Below, piece after piece: positions 33,492-46,445 of a DNA stretch of 64,000 nucleotides. Position 1 is the first letter of the stretch, and every line of letters starts with the position of its first letter. The position numbers and the translations under genes were made by a program. The DNA is from Hemileia vastatrix (taxonomy: Eukaryota; Basidiomycota; Pucciniomycetes; Pucciniales; Zaghouaniaceae). The notes beneath the pieces were generated by a model. The model ran no database searches. It saw nothing but the letters and a program-made list of their open reading frames with translations, and was not told the DNA's origin. The stretch lies in assembly GCA_030280995.1 (NCBI GenBank), contig JASXTE010000001.1:3098001-3162000 (forward strand), in the 5' to 3' direction.

Positions 33492-34588
33492 AAAGAATTA
33501 GATTAAGAAAGTGTTCAATTAAATTAAAAAAAGAGGAAGGATAAATTGTTGAGCTCCAAAACTTTATGATCAAAGTTGATTTAAGGAGAAATATCACAAA
33601 AATTAAGAATAAGATATATTTCAACTTTATGGCATTATAATATGCATAAATTATATTTTTATATGCAATTTGAACTCAAAAGGAATGGTATAAAATGAAG
33701 AGAATGATTATGTGATAAAAGCAGACTCATTTGAGAAACGGATTTTTTTTTCTTTTCAAAAAATTCTTCCACAAAAATAATTTGATAAATGTGAGGCTAT
33801 GTTCATTTTTTGATTACCAAAAAATTATTTTTGGTCCAATATGATAGTAATACATATTCGATTGAGTAATTTTTGTTCAACCTGAATAAATAGACTAGAG
33901 TGTCACTTCATCACATTTATGTATGAAAATTTATACAAGGTTTCAGCTTTTTTGTAATGCTTTAAGGTTTACACTTTTGTAGCATCTATTATTTGAGTAT
34001 TTTTGATTTTTTCTTTATCGAAAATTCTACCTAGTACAGACCAATTTTCAAAGTGAAAGAAATATGTTTGTGATTGTTTTTTACAAAATATTAACCTTAT
34101 TTTTGGGTTTAACTTTGATTTTTGGGGTAATTTTTTAAATAATTATGTTAAAAATATGGATTACTTTTCTTATAGTCCATAACTAAGAATTTTTATCAAA
34201 ATCAAATAATTATAGGGTAGTTAGATATAACTCAGAAGGCATTTGATAGAAAAATAATAAAGATGCTTGTGCGTACAATAGAATTTTTTCTATGATAGAA
34301 AATATTCTGATAAACATGCATGCATTGTTGTACAAATGCAGAGAGTATACAGAATACAAATAAAGTAGACTGCATAACTTTTAATTAATATATAAATTAT
34401 CTGATTAAAAATTAAACATTTAAACTTAAATAATTTCAACACATATTCCATCATATTCTTTTGATAAAAAAATGTAGCTTATATTAGCTAGTGCCTTTCA
34501 AAAAAAGGAGTACCTTCAATCGGTAACTTCCAATAGCTAACTTATTCCTACAATTATCACAATTACAATTCCTCCATTTTTTCATGTA
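33492..34588. other. AT-rich spacer between divergent genes of the giant element
   Basis: It lies between the starts of the minus-strand accessory gene and the transposase, so both promoters should be here. No gene or strong repeat is seen. A transposase exon may begin near 34530, but no start codon is visible in the frame of its zinc motif. Confidence 0.4.
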
Positions 34589-37500
34589 TGTCAATGTCAA
34601 GATCTTGGATGTGTCAATAGAAAGTATCAAACTTCTTCTGAGTCCTTTGAAGTTGGTATGGCTTTCAAAAGATCTAGTTCTTACGCAAAACATCAAGAGG
34701 AAAGAAATAGGAAGGCCCAGATGGTAATTTCTTCCAACAATCCACTTAACATTGGAAGTTCCCGCTCCACAGAAACAGTAAGCTGTATATCTATAGTTCA
34801 ATGTGAGAATTAAAGTCTTTATGATGTTTCAATGATTTATTACATAGGGGCAGTTGCTATTGGGGGCAGAAGTATCTTCAACAGTCTCTAGAAACTCAAA
34901 TCTTGGGGAACGGTATAGCCAAATAATTATGTGGCAGGCAGCAAAGCTTTCTCTGATTCATCATTTGAGCAAAGAAGGTTGTACTCAATTTTTGGATGAA
35001 GAAATTAAGAAGCTCAAACTTCTAGGTGATAGTGGAATACTGGATTCTGATAGCATTGTCCGCCTGATCCCATGCTCGATAGATACAGTTTTTAGTCGAT
35101 TAAAGCTCAATCAATCATTTTTCACTAAAACATGCTGTCCTAAATGCTTTGCTCTTTATGAGTATAACTCTGAATCTCAACCATCTATACTATGTTGCAA
35201 TCAACCGTTTCTTTCATCATCAAAGCGCTATTTAAAAACTTTTGGAGCAGGACAAATTGCAGTTAAATGTGATGAAAGGCTGTATTTGATGGAGGAACAT
35301 CAAGAACATGTAAAATACTTATCTCTTAAAACATTTCATCACCATTCTTTTATCGACTGGCTTAAGGAAAAGATCAAACTGTTCAAATTTGAGCTTCTGA
35401 TTGAGAAGAAAACCCCTGTGGCAGAACATGTAGAGTGTGATTTGATGAAGGATGTTTGTGATGGTTCAATTTGGAAAAACTTTCCCATTACCACTCCAGC
35501 TCTGGATAGCAATGATGATGAATATACGTAAACTTCAGGCAACTTAATGTTTACTTTATATGTCGACTGGTTTAGGCCTGGTGGCAATAGGATTGGAGGT
35601 CATCAGAAGTCTGTAGGAAATATTATGATGGTGTGTATGAACCTACCTCAAGAAGATAGATACAAAATGGAAAATCTTTTTTTGTATGCTATTATACCTG
35701 GACCAACAGAACCCACAAGTGAACAGCTTAATCACCTTCTAAAACCACTTTTTAATGATCTACAAACTCTATGGGATGGTATATTGATTGAAAAGACGCA
35801 TCTTTATCCACGAGGCCAGAAAGTAAGAGTTGCATTGTTCTCTTTGATAGGTGACATTCCTGCAATACAAAAATTGGCTGGCTTTTCGAGTCACTCTGCA
35901 AAAATGTTCTGCTCTTTCTGTAATATCTCTAAAGATGAAATCAGTGAAAAGAATGTGGGAAATTTTTCATTACGGAATCATGAGGATCATATGTGCTGGG
36001 CAACAAAGTGGAAAAATTCTAAGTCACATTGGGAGCGTGTATCAATTGTTCAGAATCATGGGGTACAATGGAGTGAGCTGAATAACCTTGAATATTGGCG
36101 TCCAACTGAATATTGCTCAATTGATGTTATGCATTCACATATGCTTGGCAACCTAAAAGATCACAGTCTAAGCTATTTTCAAATCCAAAATGCAGCAAAA
36201 GATCTAGAAAGAAAGCTGGAAAAGGATAAAAATTGGCATGTAAGAGAAGAAGATGAAGATTTCTTTTCTGATACTTCACTGCACAAACATTTGAAAAAAC
36301 GTAGAAGTAGCTTAAGCACCACGAATAATGATGATGATGATACAGGGCACACAAGACAGCACAAGCGGCAAAGACGTACGAGTTCAAGACAGTCATCAAG
36401 TCATCATGGACTAGATAATGAAGGATTGGGAACAAATCGATCAAGAAGCCAGAGTAGGTCATCCAGCTCCAAATTTATTCCTCCATATAGCGATTTGGCC
36501 TCAGTACAGTCTCACAGCAGTGACAGTAGGAATTCATTGTATAACTTAAGGCAAAGGAGCATTAGCATATCACAGAGTGAAGGATCTCACTCATCAAATG
36601 AGACAGCTAGAGATGAAGAAAGTAAAAGGAAAGGTAAGGAGAAAGAAAATGAAGGTAGTAGTAATCCACGAATCACGGCAGAAGAGCTACAGGTTGTATG
36701 GAAGATGATTGATCAAGTAAGAAGACCTTCCTGGCTAACACGAGTTCCAAAATCAGTAGGATCTAAAAAGGCAGGATCCCTCAAGGCAGCAGAATGGCAC
36801 ATGCTGTATACTCTCTACTTCCCTTTGTCACTTATACCCCTTTGGTTTGAAAAATTTAAAGAATCTGAATCTTCAGCTTCCTCAGCTGAAAAACCAAGAG
36901 AATATTATCTTCTCAAGTCACTTGTAACATTATGCTCGATCACCAATTTTTTGACATTAAAAAACATACAGACTAATGAGCTTAAAGATCTAGATCAATT
37001 TCTGTTAGAGTATTGTGAGTGCCTGAAAGAGGGTTGGAAGAATATTAATGCAAAGCCAAATCTGCATATCACTCAACATTATCCTGAAATGATAAAGCGT
37101 CTTGGTCCACCATCAGGTACAGCTACTTGGTCTGGAGAGCAGGTGAATCATATATTATCTGAAATTCCAAACAATCACCATCCACGTATGTAATGTTTGT
37201 AAGCAATGATTTAAAAACTCAGCTGTGCTAATTTATTAATATTTACCACAGGAGAGATACCGCTAACAATGCTAAAACATTGGTATCGGAAGTCTAGGGT
37301 ATTAGATCTTGGTGAAGCTGAAGATAATGATCAATGTGAGACTAAAAAAATCCATATTGATCTCGATAAACAAAACAAATGGATCCATCTAAGTATGGAA
37401 TTATTTACTAAATGGGTAAGGGCACGAATGGGAAAATAAACTTCAAGACGGGCTTTGACACCATCGGAGAAAAGAGGGGATCGGGTAGTTGAAAATGTAG

Positions 37501-37945
37501 CAAGCATATTGATACATGGAAAGAGGTTTACTAGTTACCATCGACACATTGCTAATTCAACAATTGAATTCTACTATGGAAAAGATAGCCAGTTTGGGCA
37601 AATTGATTATCTTTTCAGGTCGAAGGAAGGGAATGATCAAATATATTTAATAGTAAGTCCTTTCAAAGAGCTCCGTCCAGAAGAAACATCAAAGGATCCC
37701 TATGAGCTTTTCCACAAGTGCATTGTCGGTTAGTAAGAGTAGCCAAAGCAACTCAAATTGTGATTAAGAAAGATGCAATAATTGGACATGCAGCTACTTT
37801 CGAGCACAAAAAAGGAATATTTGGAATCAAAGATGAGGTTGTCACTGCCATTGGACTGCAGACGGTAGTGAGTGAAAAAATTAATCAAATTTATTTTCTG
37901 TTGACAAACATCTTTGTGTTAATTTGGGATTCGGGAAATTTGTAG
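34589..37945 (+). pseudogene. Tnp2/CACTA-like transposase, broken by two stops and a shift
   Basis: The N-terminal zinc-like motif CQCQDLGC lies at 34589-34612, followed by SSSYAKHQEERNRKAQM. A 124-bp intron (34724-34847) leads to QLLLGAEVSSTVSRN, then SFFTKTCCPKCFALYEY. The catalytic core has LYVDWFRPGGNRIGG (Asp, 35565-35567), IIPGPTEPTSEQLNHLLKPL, ALFSLIGDIPAIQKLAGF, FCSFC, SIDVMHSHMLGNLKDH (Asp, 36123-36125) and TWSGEQVNHILSEIPNN (Glu, 37137-37139). An Arg/Ser/Asp-rich insert (36290-36660) lies between the second Asp and the Glu. An intron at 37186-37251 splits an Arg codon. Breaks: TAA at 35529-35531, TAA at 37437-37439, and a frameshift at about 37716-37720. This enzyme class cuts at CACTA-type ends. 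It is probably inactive unless the breaks are sequencing errors. Confidence 0.8.
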
Positions 37946-38371
37946 GATTGGTGATGTTTGTAAATGGTGAAAGAAATAGTTCAATGCCCAATTAAAAAAT
38001 GCAATGCATCCAACTTACCTTATCATAAATCAGTGAACAATTACTTTGGTTGCTTTTATTGCGAGAGAACCCATGCTTTCAATGAGTCATTTTTATCTTA
38101 AATGTAAGAATGAAAGAAAGAAAATCTTGATAATGAGAAATATGATAAAATTTTTACTTAATGAATGATCTTCTTGCTCATTCATCTACTATAAATAGTT
38201 TGACCTTTCAACTTTAGCTGATAGCTATATATTATTCACTTTATTTTTTGACAAGAGAACATACACGTTAACAAGACTATATACATAGTATCTTTCTTTA
38301 CTTTAGCTTTGATAGGTATAAATTTTAACAACTGATTATTTTTATTTTATTTTATTTTATTACAGTTCATT
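37946..38371. other. Short AT-rich spacer
   Basis: It separates the transposase end from the next gene. A (TTTTA)n run at 38340-38360 lies just before a TTACAG directly upstream of the next start codon. Confidence 0.4.
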
Positions 38372-40030
38372 ATGGATGATAATTTTGAAGGGATGTCTGT
38401 TGACCCAACTGATTCTGATTTTTTTCCACCTCAACATACTAATACTGGAAATACTCCACCACCACCCGCTGCTGATCCACCTCCAGATGCATCTCAATCT
38501 GTACCGCCTAATCCTAACCCACCACCTAATCCCAATCCAGGCCAAGAGTCTCATTCAGAACCAAGAAACTTTAATCCAAATCATCCTTCTGCTCCTGAAA
38601 GTGCTGATCAGCAAGCTGATCAGCTAGGAAGAGATTGGGCTAGTGAAGTATTGAGGGAATTTTTCGGAGACCAATCATCATCTGCTCAGCCTAACCAAGA
38701 AGCAAGCACAAGTGGAGCTGGTAAGTCAAATTTGTAGTGTATTATTTTATTGAAAAATAACCAATTTAATTAACTTATTTGAATTGTTAGTGAATCCCTC
38801 AATAATTATGGGTATCAGTGATTACCAGACTCAATTCAGCAGAGTCTCATGAACAAGAACAGGGGTTAAGGGCTGTAAGAGGCTTAGTTAGAAGTAATGA
38901 TGTTCCCAGGAGCTCGGACAGTCTAAATAGAAATATTTACCACTTTCTGAAGTATTGTCTTGGGAGACCAACACAAATATCAAAATATCCTGCGAGCCCA
39001 ACACCTTTGGAGATTGAAAATTGGAAAGCTTGGAGCCAATTCAAACTGTCCTAACCCAAGTCAAATCTTCTAACCGTGCCAATTCTGCAGCTGATCGACA
39101 ATTTCTGATAACCAATTCTATAGCCTTCTTGCAATCCAAAATTTGACTACCTGAATTTTTTCCAGCACCTGAGCCTCGAGGTCTAAAAGGAGGAGCACCG
39201 ATCCCACTTTCTGTCAAAAAAACTTAGAGCGTGAATTGCAAGAAAAAGGTTTTCGGAAATTCGCCTTTGATTAGACTTGCCGTGATTTTTCGGAATCAAC
39301 TTGGAATCAAGTCATGGGAAGCATAGTATGCGACCACTGTACCAGGTGGCTCACCACCTTGAATACAATCGATCAGTCAAAGCTTCAGTTCACTCAATGT
39401 GTTATGGAGAAATGGGTAGTTAATAAGGGGAAGGAGATGATAAGGTTGTTTGGGCAAGAAGAGGAAAGGGTAGCAAGAGAAAAGATTGAAAAGAGGGCAA
39501 GGGCACAAGTAAAACGTTATCGGACCAAGGTAAGTTTTTTATTTTACTTTGATTTTTGTTATTATGAAGCTGATTTAGTTGGAATTCAGATTGCTAGTGC
39601 ACGCTACAAGTTAGCAAGAGATCTCTGCAGTGATGTGCCAGGTTTTGTTGTGCTTTTTCATGATACTAGGTGCATCTCTGATATTGAGGAAGGCCCAGCA
39701 ACAGCCCCAACTGCACCTATCCGAGCTATTCCTGGATGGCGAAATTCTGAACTCAATGATTTGTTTAAAAAAATGGATAAGATGACAAAGGACTTAGGCC
39801 ATACACCAGCTCAAAGAAAATCAGCATTAAAAACATATTCACGGTCATCAGAAAGGACAGTTGCACAAAATGGTATATTCAATGTTCCCAAATACATCCC
39901 CAAGATTTGCTATTCAGCAACATTTTTGCAAGGATTATCTGTGAATGAACGTGAGTCACTTGGGGTTGGAGCTGATATTGATCTGGTAAAGATTCGGGAA
40001 TCAATTAATAGAGCATCAACATCATCATAA
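38372..40030 (+). pseudogene. TE accessory protein (copy 2), broken
   Basis: It starts MDDNFEGMSVDPTDSDFFPP, followed by a Pro/Asn-rich linker (PPPPAADPPPD). Intron 1 is 38721-38790, after which the frame shifts by one base before TRLNSAESHEQEQGLRAVRG and YPASPTPLEIENWKAW. The stretch 39055-39313 is frame-broken but still reads NRANSAADRQFLITNSIAFL. The last part starts near 39314 (CDHCTRWLTTL) and has an intron at 39530-39589. It ends with RAIPGWRNSELNDLFKKMD and IPKICYSATFLQGLSVNE, the same signature as the minus-strand gene at 32371-33491. This is the usual position of a CACTA accessory ORF. Function unknown; DNA binding to the palindrome array just downstream is a testable idea. Confidence 0.6.
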
Positions 40031-40249
40031 CTTAGGTATAACGGTGATCTTCTGTGTAATATAGCTATCTTATATTGAATTTTATGTATTCTGTTTTTTT
40101 TTTTCAAAGCAGCTTGGTAAATGTTATAAAGTGATATTGAGAGAGAGTAACATTTTATTTAAGAAAAACAAATAATGTATGAGATATAAAAATGTATTTT
40201 CAACAAATTGATGGTCCATACCTCTTTATGTCACATTTATGTATCCATA

Positions 40250-42184
40250 TTAATTTCAATCGAATTTAATGTTGACCAATACATAGTGAATACACGTTAT
40301 GCCACTTATACTTTCCAGGCATAGCTACCATTAAATATGCCAGTATCAAAAATTAATTTCAATCGAAATTAATGAGCATGATAATCATGAATTTCTGGAG
40401 TCAACTGCTTATTTTTATGCATGGTGCCTTGCCAACATTAATTTCGATCGAAATTACTTTTTATACTGGCATATTGCATGGTGTCTATTCCTGGAAAGTG
40501 TAAGTGGCATAGTGTGTATTCATTACCTATTGGTCAACATTAATTTCAATAGAATTTAATATTGAAATTTGCATATTGAACCCAAACCAGCAAACAACCC
40601 AAAAAATTCTTCATAAAACTGCTCATTAATTTCGATCAAAATTAGTGTTGACCATATACATATTGAATGGTAGTTATATCTGGTGTGTGTAAGTTGTAAA
40701 GCTTGTGTTCAATGTTTATTGGTCAACATTAATTTTGATTGAAATTAATATTAATGTGTAAATGATATATACATGCTCAATATGCATTGTAATGTGTTTA
40801 CTTAAGAATAGAGGGCCCTACTTTTCATCTTATAGAAAAATGCTTGGTGGCATGTCAAATTCAATTTTTATTAAAATTAATGTTGACATGTTACCATGCA
40901 TAACATTAAGCAACTGACTGCATAAATTGATGATAATCATGAACCTTAATTTCGATCGAAATTAATGTTGCCAAGTGCAGATTGAAAAAAAGCTATGCCA
41001 CTTACACTAGCCAGGCATATTTACTATTTATTATGTATTGGTCAACATTAATTTTTATAGAAATTAATATGGATATGTAAATTTTATATTTACCCTCAAC
41101 ATGTATAGTAAATTTCAATACTTAAAAATACTTTCTGTCCTTTACATGTCATGAAAAAAAGCATTATATCACTTCAACATTAATTTTGATCAAAATTAAT
41201 GTTGGCATGCCATTATGCATTGAAACAACTAACTGACTGAAAAAGTTCATCATCAAAATGCTCATTAATTTTGATCAAAATTAATGTTGACCAATGCATA
41301 TTGAATATAAGTAATCTCCACTTACTCAGACCAGATATAACTACCATTCAATATGTATATGGTCAGCCTTAATTTCAATCGAAATTAATGGGCAGTTTTA
41401 TGAAGAATCTTTTGGGTTGTTTGCTGGCTTGGGTTCAATATGCAAATGTCAATATTAAATTCGATCAAAATTAATGTTGACCAATACATAATGAATACAC
41501 ACTATGCCACTTACACTTTCCAGGCATAGCTACATGCAATATGCCAGTATCAAAAGTAATTTCGATCAAAATTAATGTTGCAAGGCACCATGCATAAAAA
41601 TAAGCAGTTGACTCCAGAAATTCATGATTATCATGCTCATTAATTTCGATCGAAAGTAATTTTTGATACTGGCATATTTAATGGTAGCTACGCCTGGCAA
41701 GTGTAAGTGGAATAGCATGTATTCATTATGTATTAGTCAACATTAATTTTGATTGAAATGTATATGGACATGGACTATGCATAAAATTCCTATAAGTATA
41801 GGTAAGCTAAGCAGTTATATTAACTGGTTTGATCAAGTACACCATATAAAAATTGATGTTTTAATGCCTTGATTAATTTTGATCAAAATTAATTTTAAGC
41901 CATGCATGTTGAATTTTATCTATGTCTGTGTAGTCCATGTGGAATGGCTTGTATTCAATATGCAGGGGTCTACATTAATTTCGATCGAAATTATGAGGTT
42001 CATTGCCTCATAAATTTGGTGGTTTCTGTCAGGGTTTCATGCATGGTGCCATATGATACTTGTTGATTCCTATCAAAATTAATTTCAACACCAATATATT
42101 GAATACAAACCATGGAACTTACAGTACTTGGTCATAGCTAAAATTCAATATTCCAGTCTCAAAATTAATTTCGATAGAAATTAG
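40250..42184. repeat. Array of 20 palindromes TTAATTTCGATCGAAATTAA at three fixed spacings
   Basis: Starts: 40250, 40353, 40438, 40540, 40626, 40729, 40861, 40946, 41048, 41180, 41265, 41369, 41455, 41556, 41640, 41743, 41873, 41975, 42063, 42165. Start-to-start distances are 103, 85, 102, 86, 103, 132, 85, 102, 132, 85, 104, 86, 101, 84, 103, 130, 102, 88, 102, so only about 85, 103 and 131 occur. Two or more copies (40946, for example) are perfect 20-bp palindromes; the rest differ at one to five bases, mostly C/T in the core (AATTT(C/T)(G/A)AT). Spacers fall into matching sequence families, often inverted, for example GTTGACCAATACATA and its complement. It begins 220 bp after the accessory gene and has no coding frame. 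CACTA elements carry subterminal repeat clusters bound by their accessory protein; this could be an elaborate version. Confidence 0.95.
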
Positions 42185-43219
42185 TCAGGATCCATGAAGT
42201 TTATCAATAGTGTATGAGTTAAGTTTCAAGTCATATGTTTCATCATTTTCTTGCACCCATTTCTAGGTTATCTCAACAATTTTTTTCAAGTTTTATTATA
42301 TTAATCAAAACTGTGGTAAGTTGTGAAAAATTAGCTAATCCAAATCTCAAATCAAATATTATTATTTTAATAATTTTGAATGTTGCTTAAGGTATTTCAT
42401 TGGGTGATTCATAGTAATATTTTATCAACTTAGTAGTCCTATAACTTTTGAAAAGTAACAATATTGGTATAGTTAGGGACAACAATGCAATATCTTGTGC
42501 AGACTAAGATATATTGTAAAATAAAACTATTCAATTTTTTTTTCCCCTTAGTTGTATCCAAGTTTATCAATGGTTTGGTCACGGTTCCCACACCCTAGCC
42601 TGACACTCCTCCTGTCACTTAAAAAACAAATTCTTATCTTAAATTTTAATGTTACCAATTTTATATTTATAATTCATTTCTTGTTTGATGAGGCATATCA
42701 GTATATATGTGAATCTCGCATTGTCATCTGAAAGTAAATTTAACAAATATTCATAAAGGAATATCCTTTTTTTTCATATAATATACTAATTAAGTGTATC
42801 TCCACTGTTTAGGAGTAAATTCTAATTTAAAAAATTTTGTATTTACCCGTGGCAATTTGCATATGGGATATACATTTGTTATTATTTGTTTTTCACACTA
42901 AAAGTCCCCAAAGAATTACTAGTATTTTCTGTTAGCTACATCAAATTTCGCTTCAATGTAAACAGATTGTGATTTAGCATGTTACTCAGTTTACCCCACT
43001 ATGAATAATACATGTTAAAAAAAGCTCAAATAATATAAAATCCCCCTCTTTATGTTTTCTGTTTCTTTCATCCTCACTTTAATTTTAATCTTATTCAATT
43101 TTTTATCCTATTAAATTATCAACTTCAATTTTCTAGAATAGAGTTTCTTATAATTATTCATCATATTACATCATAATTTTTTGATATCGAATACTTTTTT
43201 TTAATATTCATTAATCAAT
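42185..43219. other. AT-rich spacer after the palindrome array
   Basis: No gene is supported. A slightly GC-richer island, GGTCACGGTTCCCACACCC, lies at about 42577-42595. Confidence 0.4.
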
Positions 43220-45647
43220 ATGTCTAGTATACAAAATCCTACACCTCCACTTTGTATGCATATCATGTTCCTCTCTCTTAATTTATATATTTCACTTATG
43301 TTCTATATCTTTTTTTTTCAAAAAATTGATTTTCCAGCACCCGAATGTGTTTCATCCCACTCTCTGATTGATACTCTCTTTGAAGCTTTTGAGATTGCAC
43401 CATGTCTGCCACATGGCATGGCACCTAACCCTCCTGTAGTTAGCAATGAGAGGCAGGAAATAACGAGAGTTCAGTATCGCAATTTACTTGAATTGGCTAG
43501 AGATAAAACAGAAGAACTTTTCAAGATCCTTAACAATAATCCTTCTCCTTCATATTTATCTAACCCTTGTAATGACTTACTCCAATATGTGAAAAGCCTT
43601 GAAAAATGTATGTTCTTCACCTTTTTTGTCTCCTTTTAAATTAGTAGATAAGATTATTAATATTTTTTTTCTTCATATATATTTGTAGCTTACGAGGAGG
43701 GTATGATTCCTCCTGATGAAATCATTGTCATTAGGGATGATGATGAGACAGATGAACCATCAGATTTAACTCATGCTTCAACTTCTAAGGAAAATCTTGA
43801 AACACCTGTTATCCGCTCCAAGAAAAAGAGATTATCCCAAGGCTCCTCTTTTGTTCGACGTATTAAACCGGCTTCTGCTAATGAATTTTCCGATGTATCA
43901 AATAATAAATCTCAAAAAAAAAAAGCAAAGGCTTTGATAATGAGTATATTCTTGTTTCCTTATTTTTTTATTGTTATTCTTTTATCTTTAAAATTCAATC
44001 ATATATCTCTTTTATTGCTTACATATTGTACTTTTTATCTTTCTTTTGATATTTTGTACCAGAAACTCACCTGCTGTAGATTGTTCCATCCATAAACTCC
44101 CTCTCCCTGATGAAGATGATGAAAAGAGAGATGAAAATAGCAATGATGAACTGTCAGAATATGAAGCTATGCTTGTTCATCAAAAAAAGCAAAATTTAAA
44201 ATCTTCTTCAAGACATGACGATATGTTTGATAAAGATGATGATTCAAACAGCTCATCACCGAATTCCTTCATTTCTAAGAAGCAATACCCATCACCTCCT
44301 AAATTACCTACTTTGACCACTTTGAAAGCTTCTCTACCAATGAAATCAACTCCAATCAAGATATTGAAAAAACCTCTAACTTTTTCACCCTCAGTTCTAA
44401 AAGACTCTGATTTGCAGGAGGAATTCTGTAAAATTCATAATTTTTATAAAGGTAGAATCAGCACGGCAAAGTTCCTCAGGTCGTGGTTGGAAATTGTTAC
44501 TCTCCTCGAATTACGCTCTTCTACTTCTTCCCAAGAACCCATGTTAAATATTCCAATGTTTACTTTTCATTGGGAAAAATCTTGTGGAGAAGATTGGCTT
44601 TCAAAAATTACTGAGTTATGTAAGTTACCATAATTTTTAGTCTTGACTTTTGTTCTTTTACTTATTTTTTTTTCCTTTTGTAGCAAATATTTTTTTAGAG
44701 ATTGATAGCTCACAGCTATGGGTACTAGATAATATTGATTTCAAAAAAATGGAAGATTTATGTGATCCTGATGGTTTGAATACTGAAATTCTTTCCTCAA
44801 CAAAGAAAACAGATCACCCTGAATCCAATCTTATCCAAATGCTCATGAGATTAATGATCCCAAGTGACCACTGCCATTCTTCATGGGTATCTCTTATATC
44901 ATCTTCACTTTATCTGACCGCACATGAATTCAGCCAGCTTCCATCACATCAAAACATTAACTCAGATTGTCCAATTGAACATGGTCTTCAGCTTCTAGCT
45001 CACCTTTCAAATCTGAAGAGTCCGATTGCTGATGGCTTAGAAGTTGTTCCCACTGCACTTCAAACCCGTGATATATCAATGTCAACTCTTCAAATCAGCA
45101 ATATTATCATTGATATAATTATGTCAATTATCATTCTTAAATCAAAATATTGTGCTGAAACAATATCAAGTGGCAAGACTAGCGAAGCTCAACAATCAAG
45201 TGAGAAAAACGAAAATACTGAACTGACTATAATGAGACAGAAACAAAAGGCTGCACTAAACAAAATAAATTCTGAATACTCCCACCACCAATATCAATCT
45301 TTCACATTCTATATAATCGATGGTGTCCGTGGTTTATTTCTGAGCTCTCAAGATCATAGATTGGCTTCAGCAGCTGATTTCTTGGAGGTAATATCAGAAG
45401 TTAAGTTTCTTAATTTACATGAAAAAAAAATCATTTGATGGAAGAAATAATTTGGAAAAATTTAAATAACTATATTTTAACATTAATAAAACCTTTTATA
45501 AGCAAGTGTGATCCATTTCCTTTAAAATTTGATACCCCAAGTCCTCCGGGAATTGCTAGGGCTATTTCTGCAGATTTTCTTAATCACTGGAGCTCCATTC
45601 AGCCAGTATCACCTTTTTTTGCTAAACATAGCCTTTCAATAAATTAA
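43220..45647 (+). CDS. Unknown protein in the giant element, about six exons
   Basis: Exons fit GT-AG sites at 43220-43253, 43338-43607, 43689-43943, 44063-44619, 44684-45387 and possibly 45503-45647. The product starts MSSIQNPTPPLSPECVSSHSL. It has an acidic middle (VIRDDDETDEP; LPDEDDEKRDE), a Lys/Ser/Pro linker, a folded-looking segment with HNFYKGRISTAKFLRSWLEIV, and a helical end (RGLFLSSQDHRLASAADFLE). I recognise no domain. Exon 3 ends in a run of 11 A (about 43914-43924); joining to exon 4 (NSPAVDCSIHKLP) needs one more base, so either a 1-bp deletion or a homopolymer error is present. The last splice junction is out of phase as drawn. It lies between the palindrome array and the TET/JBP gene, converging on the latter. 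Confidence 0.6.
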
Positions 45648-46445
45648 TATTCCAACATTTAAGTAGATAAAGTTCTGTCTATATGATTTATCTTGTATAA
45701 TTCAAGTTATTTTCCTTCAAATACATCAAAAATGTGACCATCTTTGAAATTTATTAAGTAACCTTTGACATGATTTTCTAAATTAATTATTAAAAAAAAT
45801 TATTGTAAGTCCAGCAATAACAAAGATTTTAAAATCTACTTATATGATTTCAAATACTTGTATTAAATTCTTAAATATTTTATTGTTTATATAAAAATAT
45901 GATAACTGCTCTAGTTTTGTTGCTTTACCTTTAATATTATATAATCTATTAATTATTACAAATATTTTTGTTGAGTGTAACATTTTTAATCAGAAGTAGA
46001 ACAATTTAAATAATTAAATGAGTACATTCTTAAAAAAATACAATTTAATCTATTATTTATTCAAAATTCTTTCATCAACTCTTTATTATTAACTTTTTTA
46101 TTAATAAGCCTGTTTGACCTAAAATACTATACAGTTAATTTGGTAGCATTAAAAGCACATTTTTATGGCTAATATATTTCAAATTCTTTATTATAGTTTT
46201 TTTATTTTAGAACCTTTTCTACCAATTTAATAAAAATGACATTAAAAGATTTCACAACTTATATATTTCCTCAAAAGGAAAGCAAATTTTCTTATAATAT
46301 TATGAAAAAAAATTATTTTATTTCACAAATAAAAAAAATAGATAATACTATAATTATCAAAACTGAAAATGTTACAGCTACTCCCAGTATTTATCATGTT
46401 TAGTTTTGCATTAAGTTGTGTATATATAATATAAATTTTTAATAT
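45648..46445. other. AT-rich spacer between convergent genes
   Basis: This is the 3' side of both neighbours. No gene or repeat is recognised. Confidence 0.4.

Noticed and set aside
34484..34801. Cys-rich minus-strand protein (CNCDNC)
   Set aside because: The opposite strand carries the transposase zinc-motif exon (CQCQDLGC), which continues in frame by splicing into the catalytic part, so the minus frame is a shadow.
40250..42184. CRISPR-like array
   Set aside because: Regular repeats with spacers, but the repeats are full palindromes, the spacers are themselves repeated and inverted, spacing has three classes, and the context is a fungal transposon.
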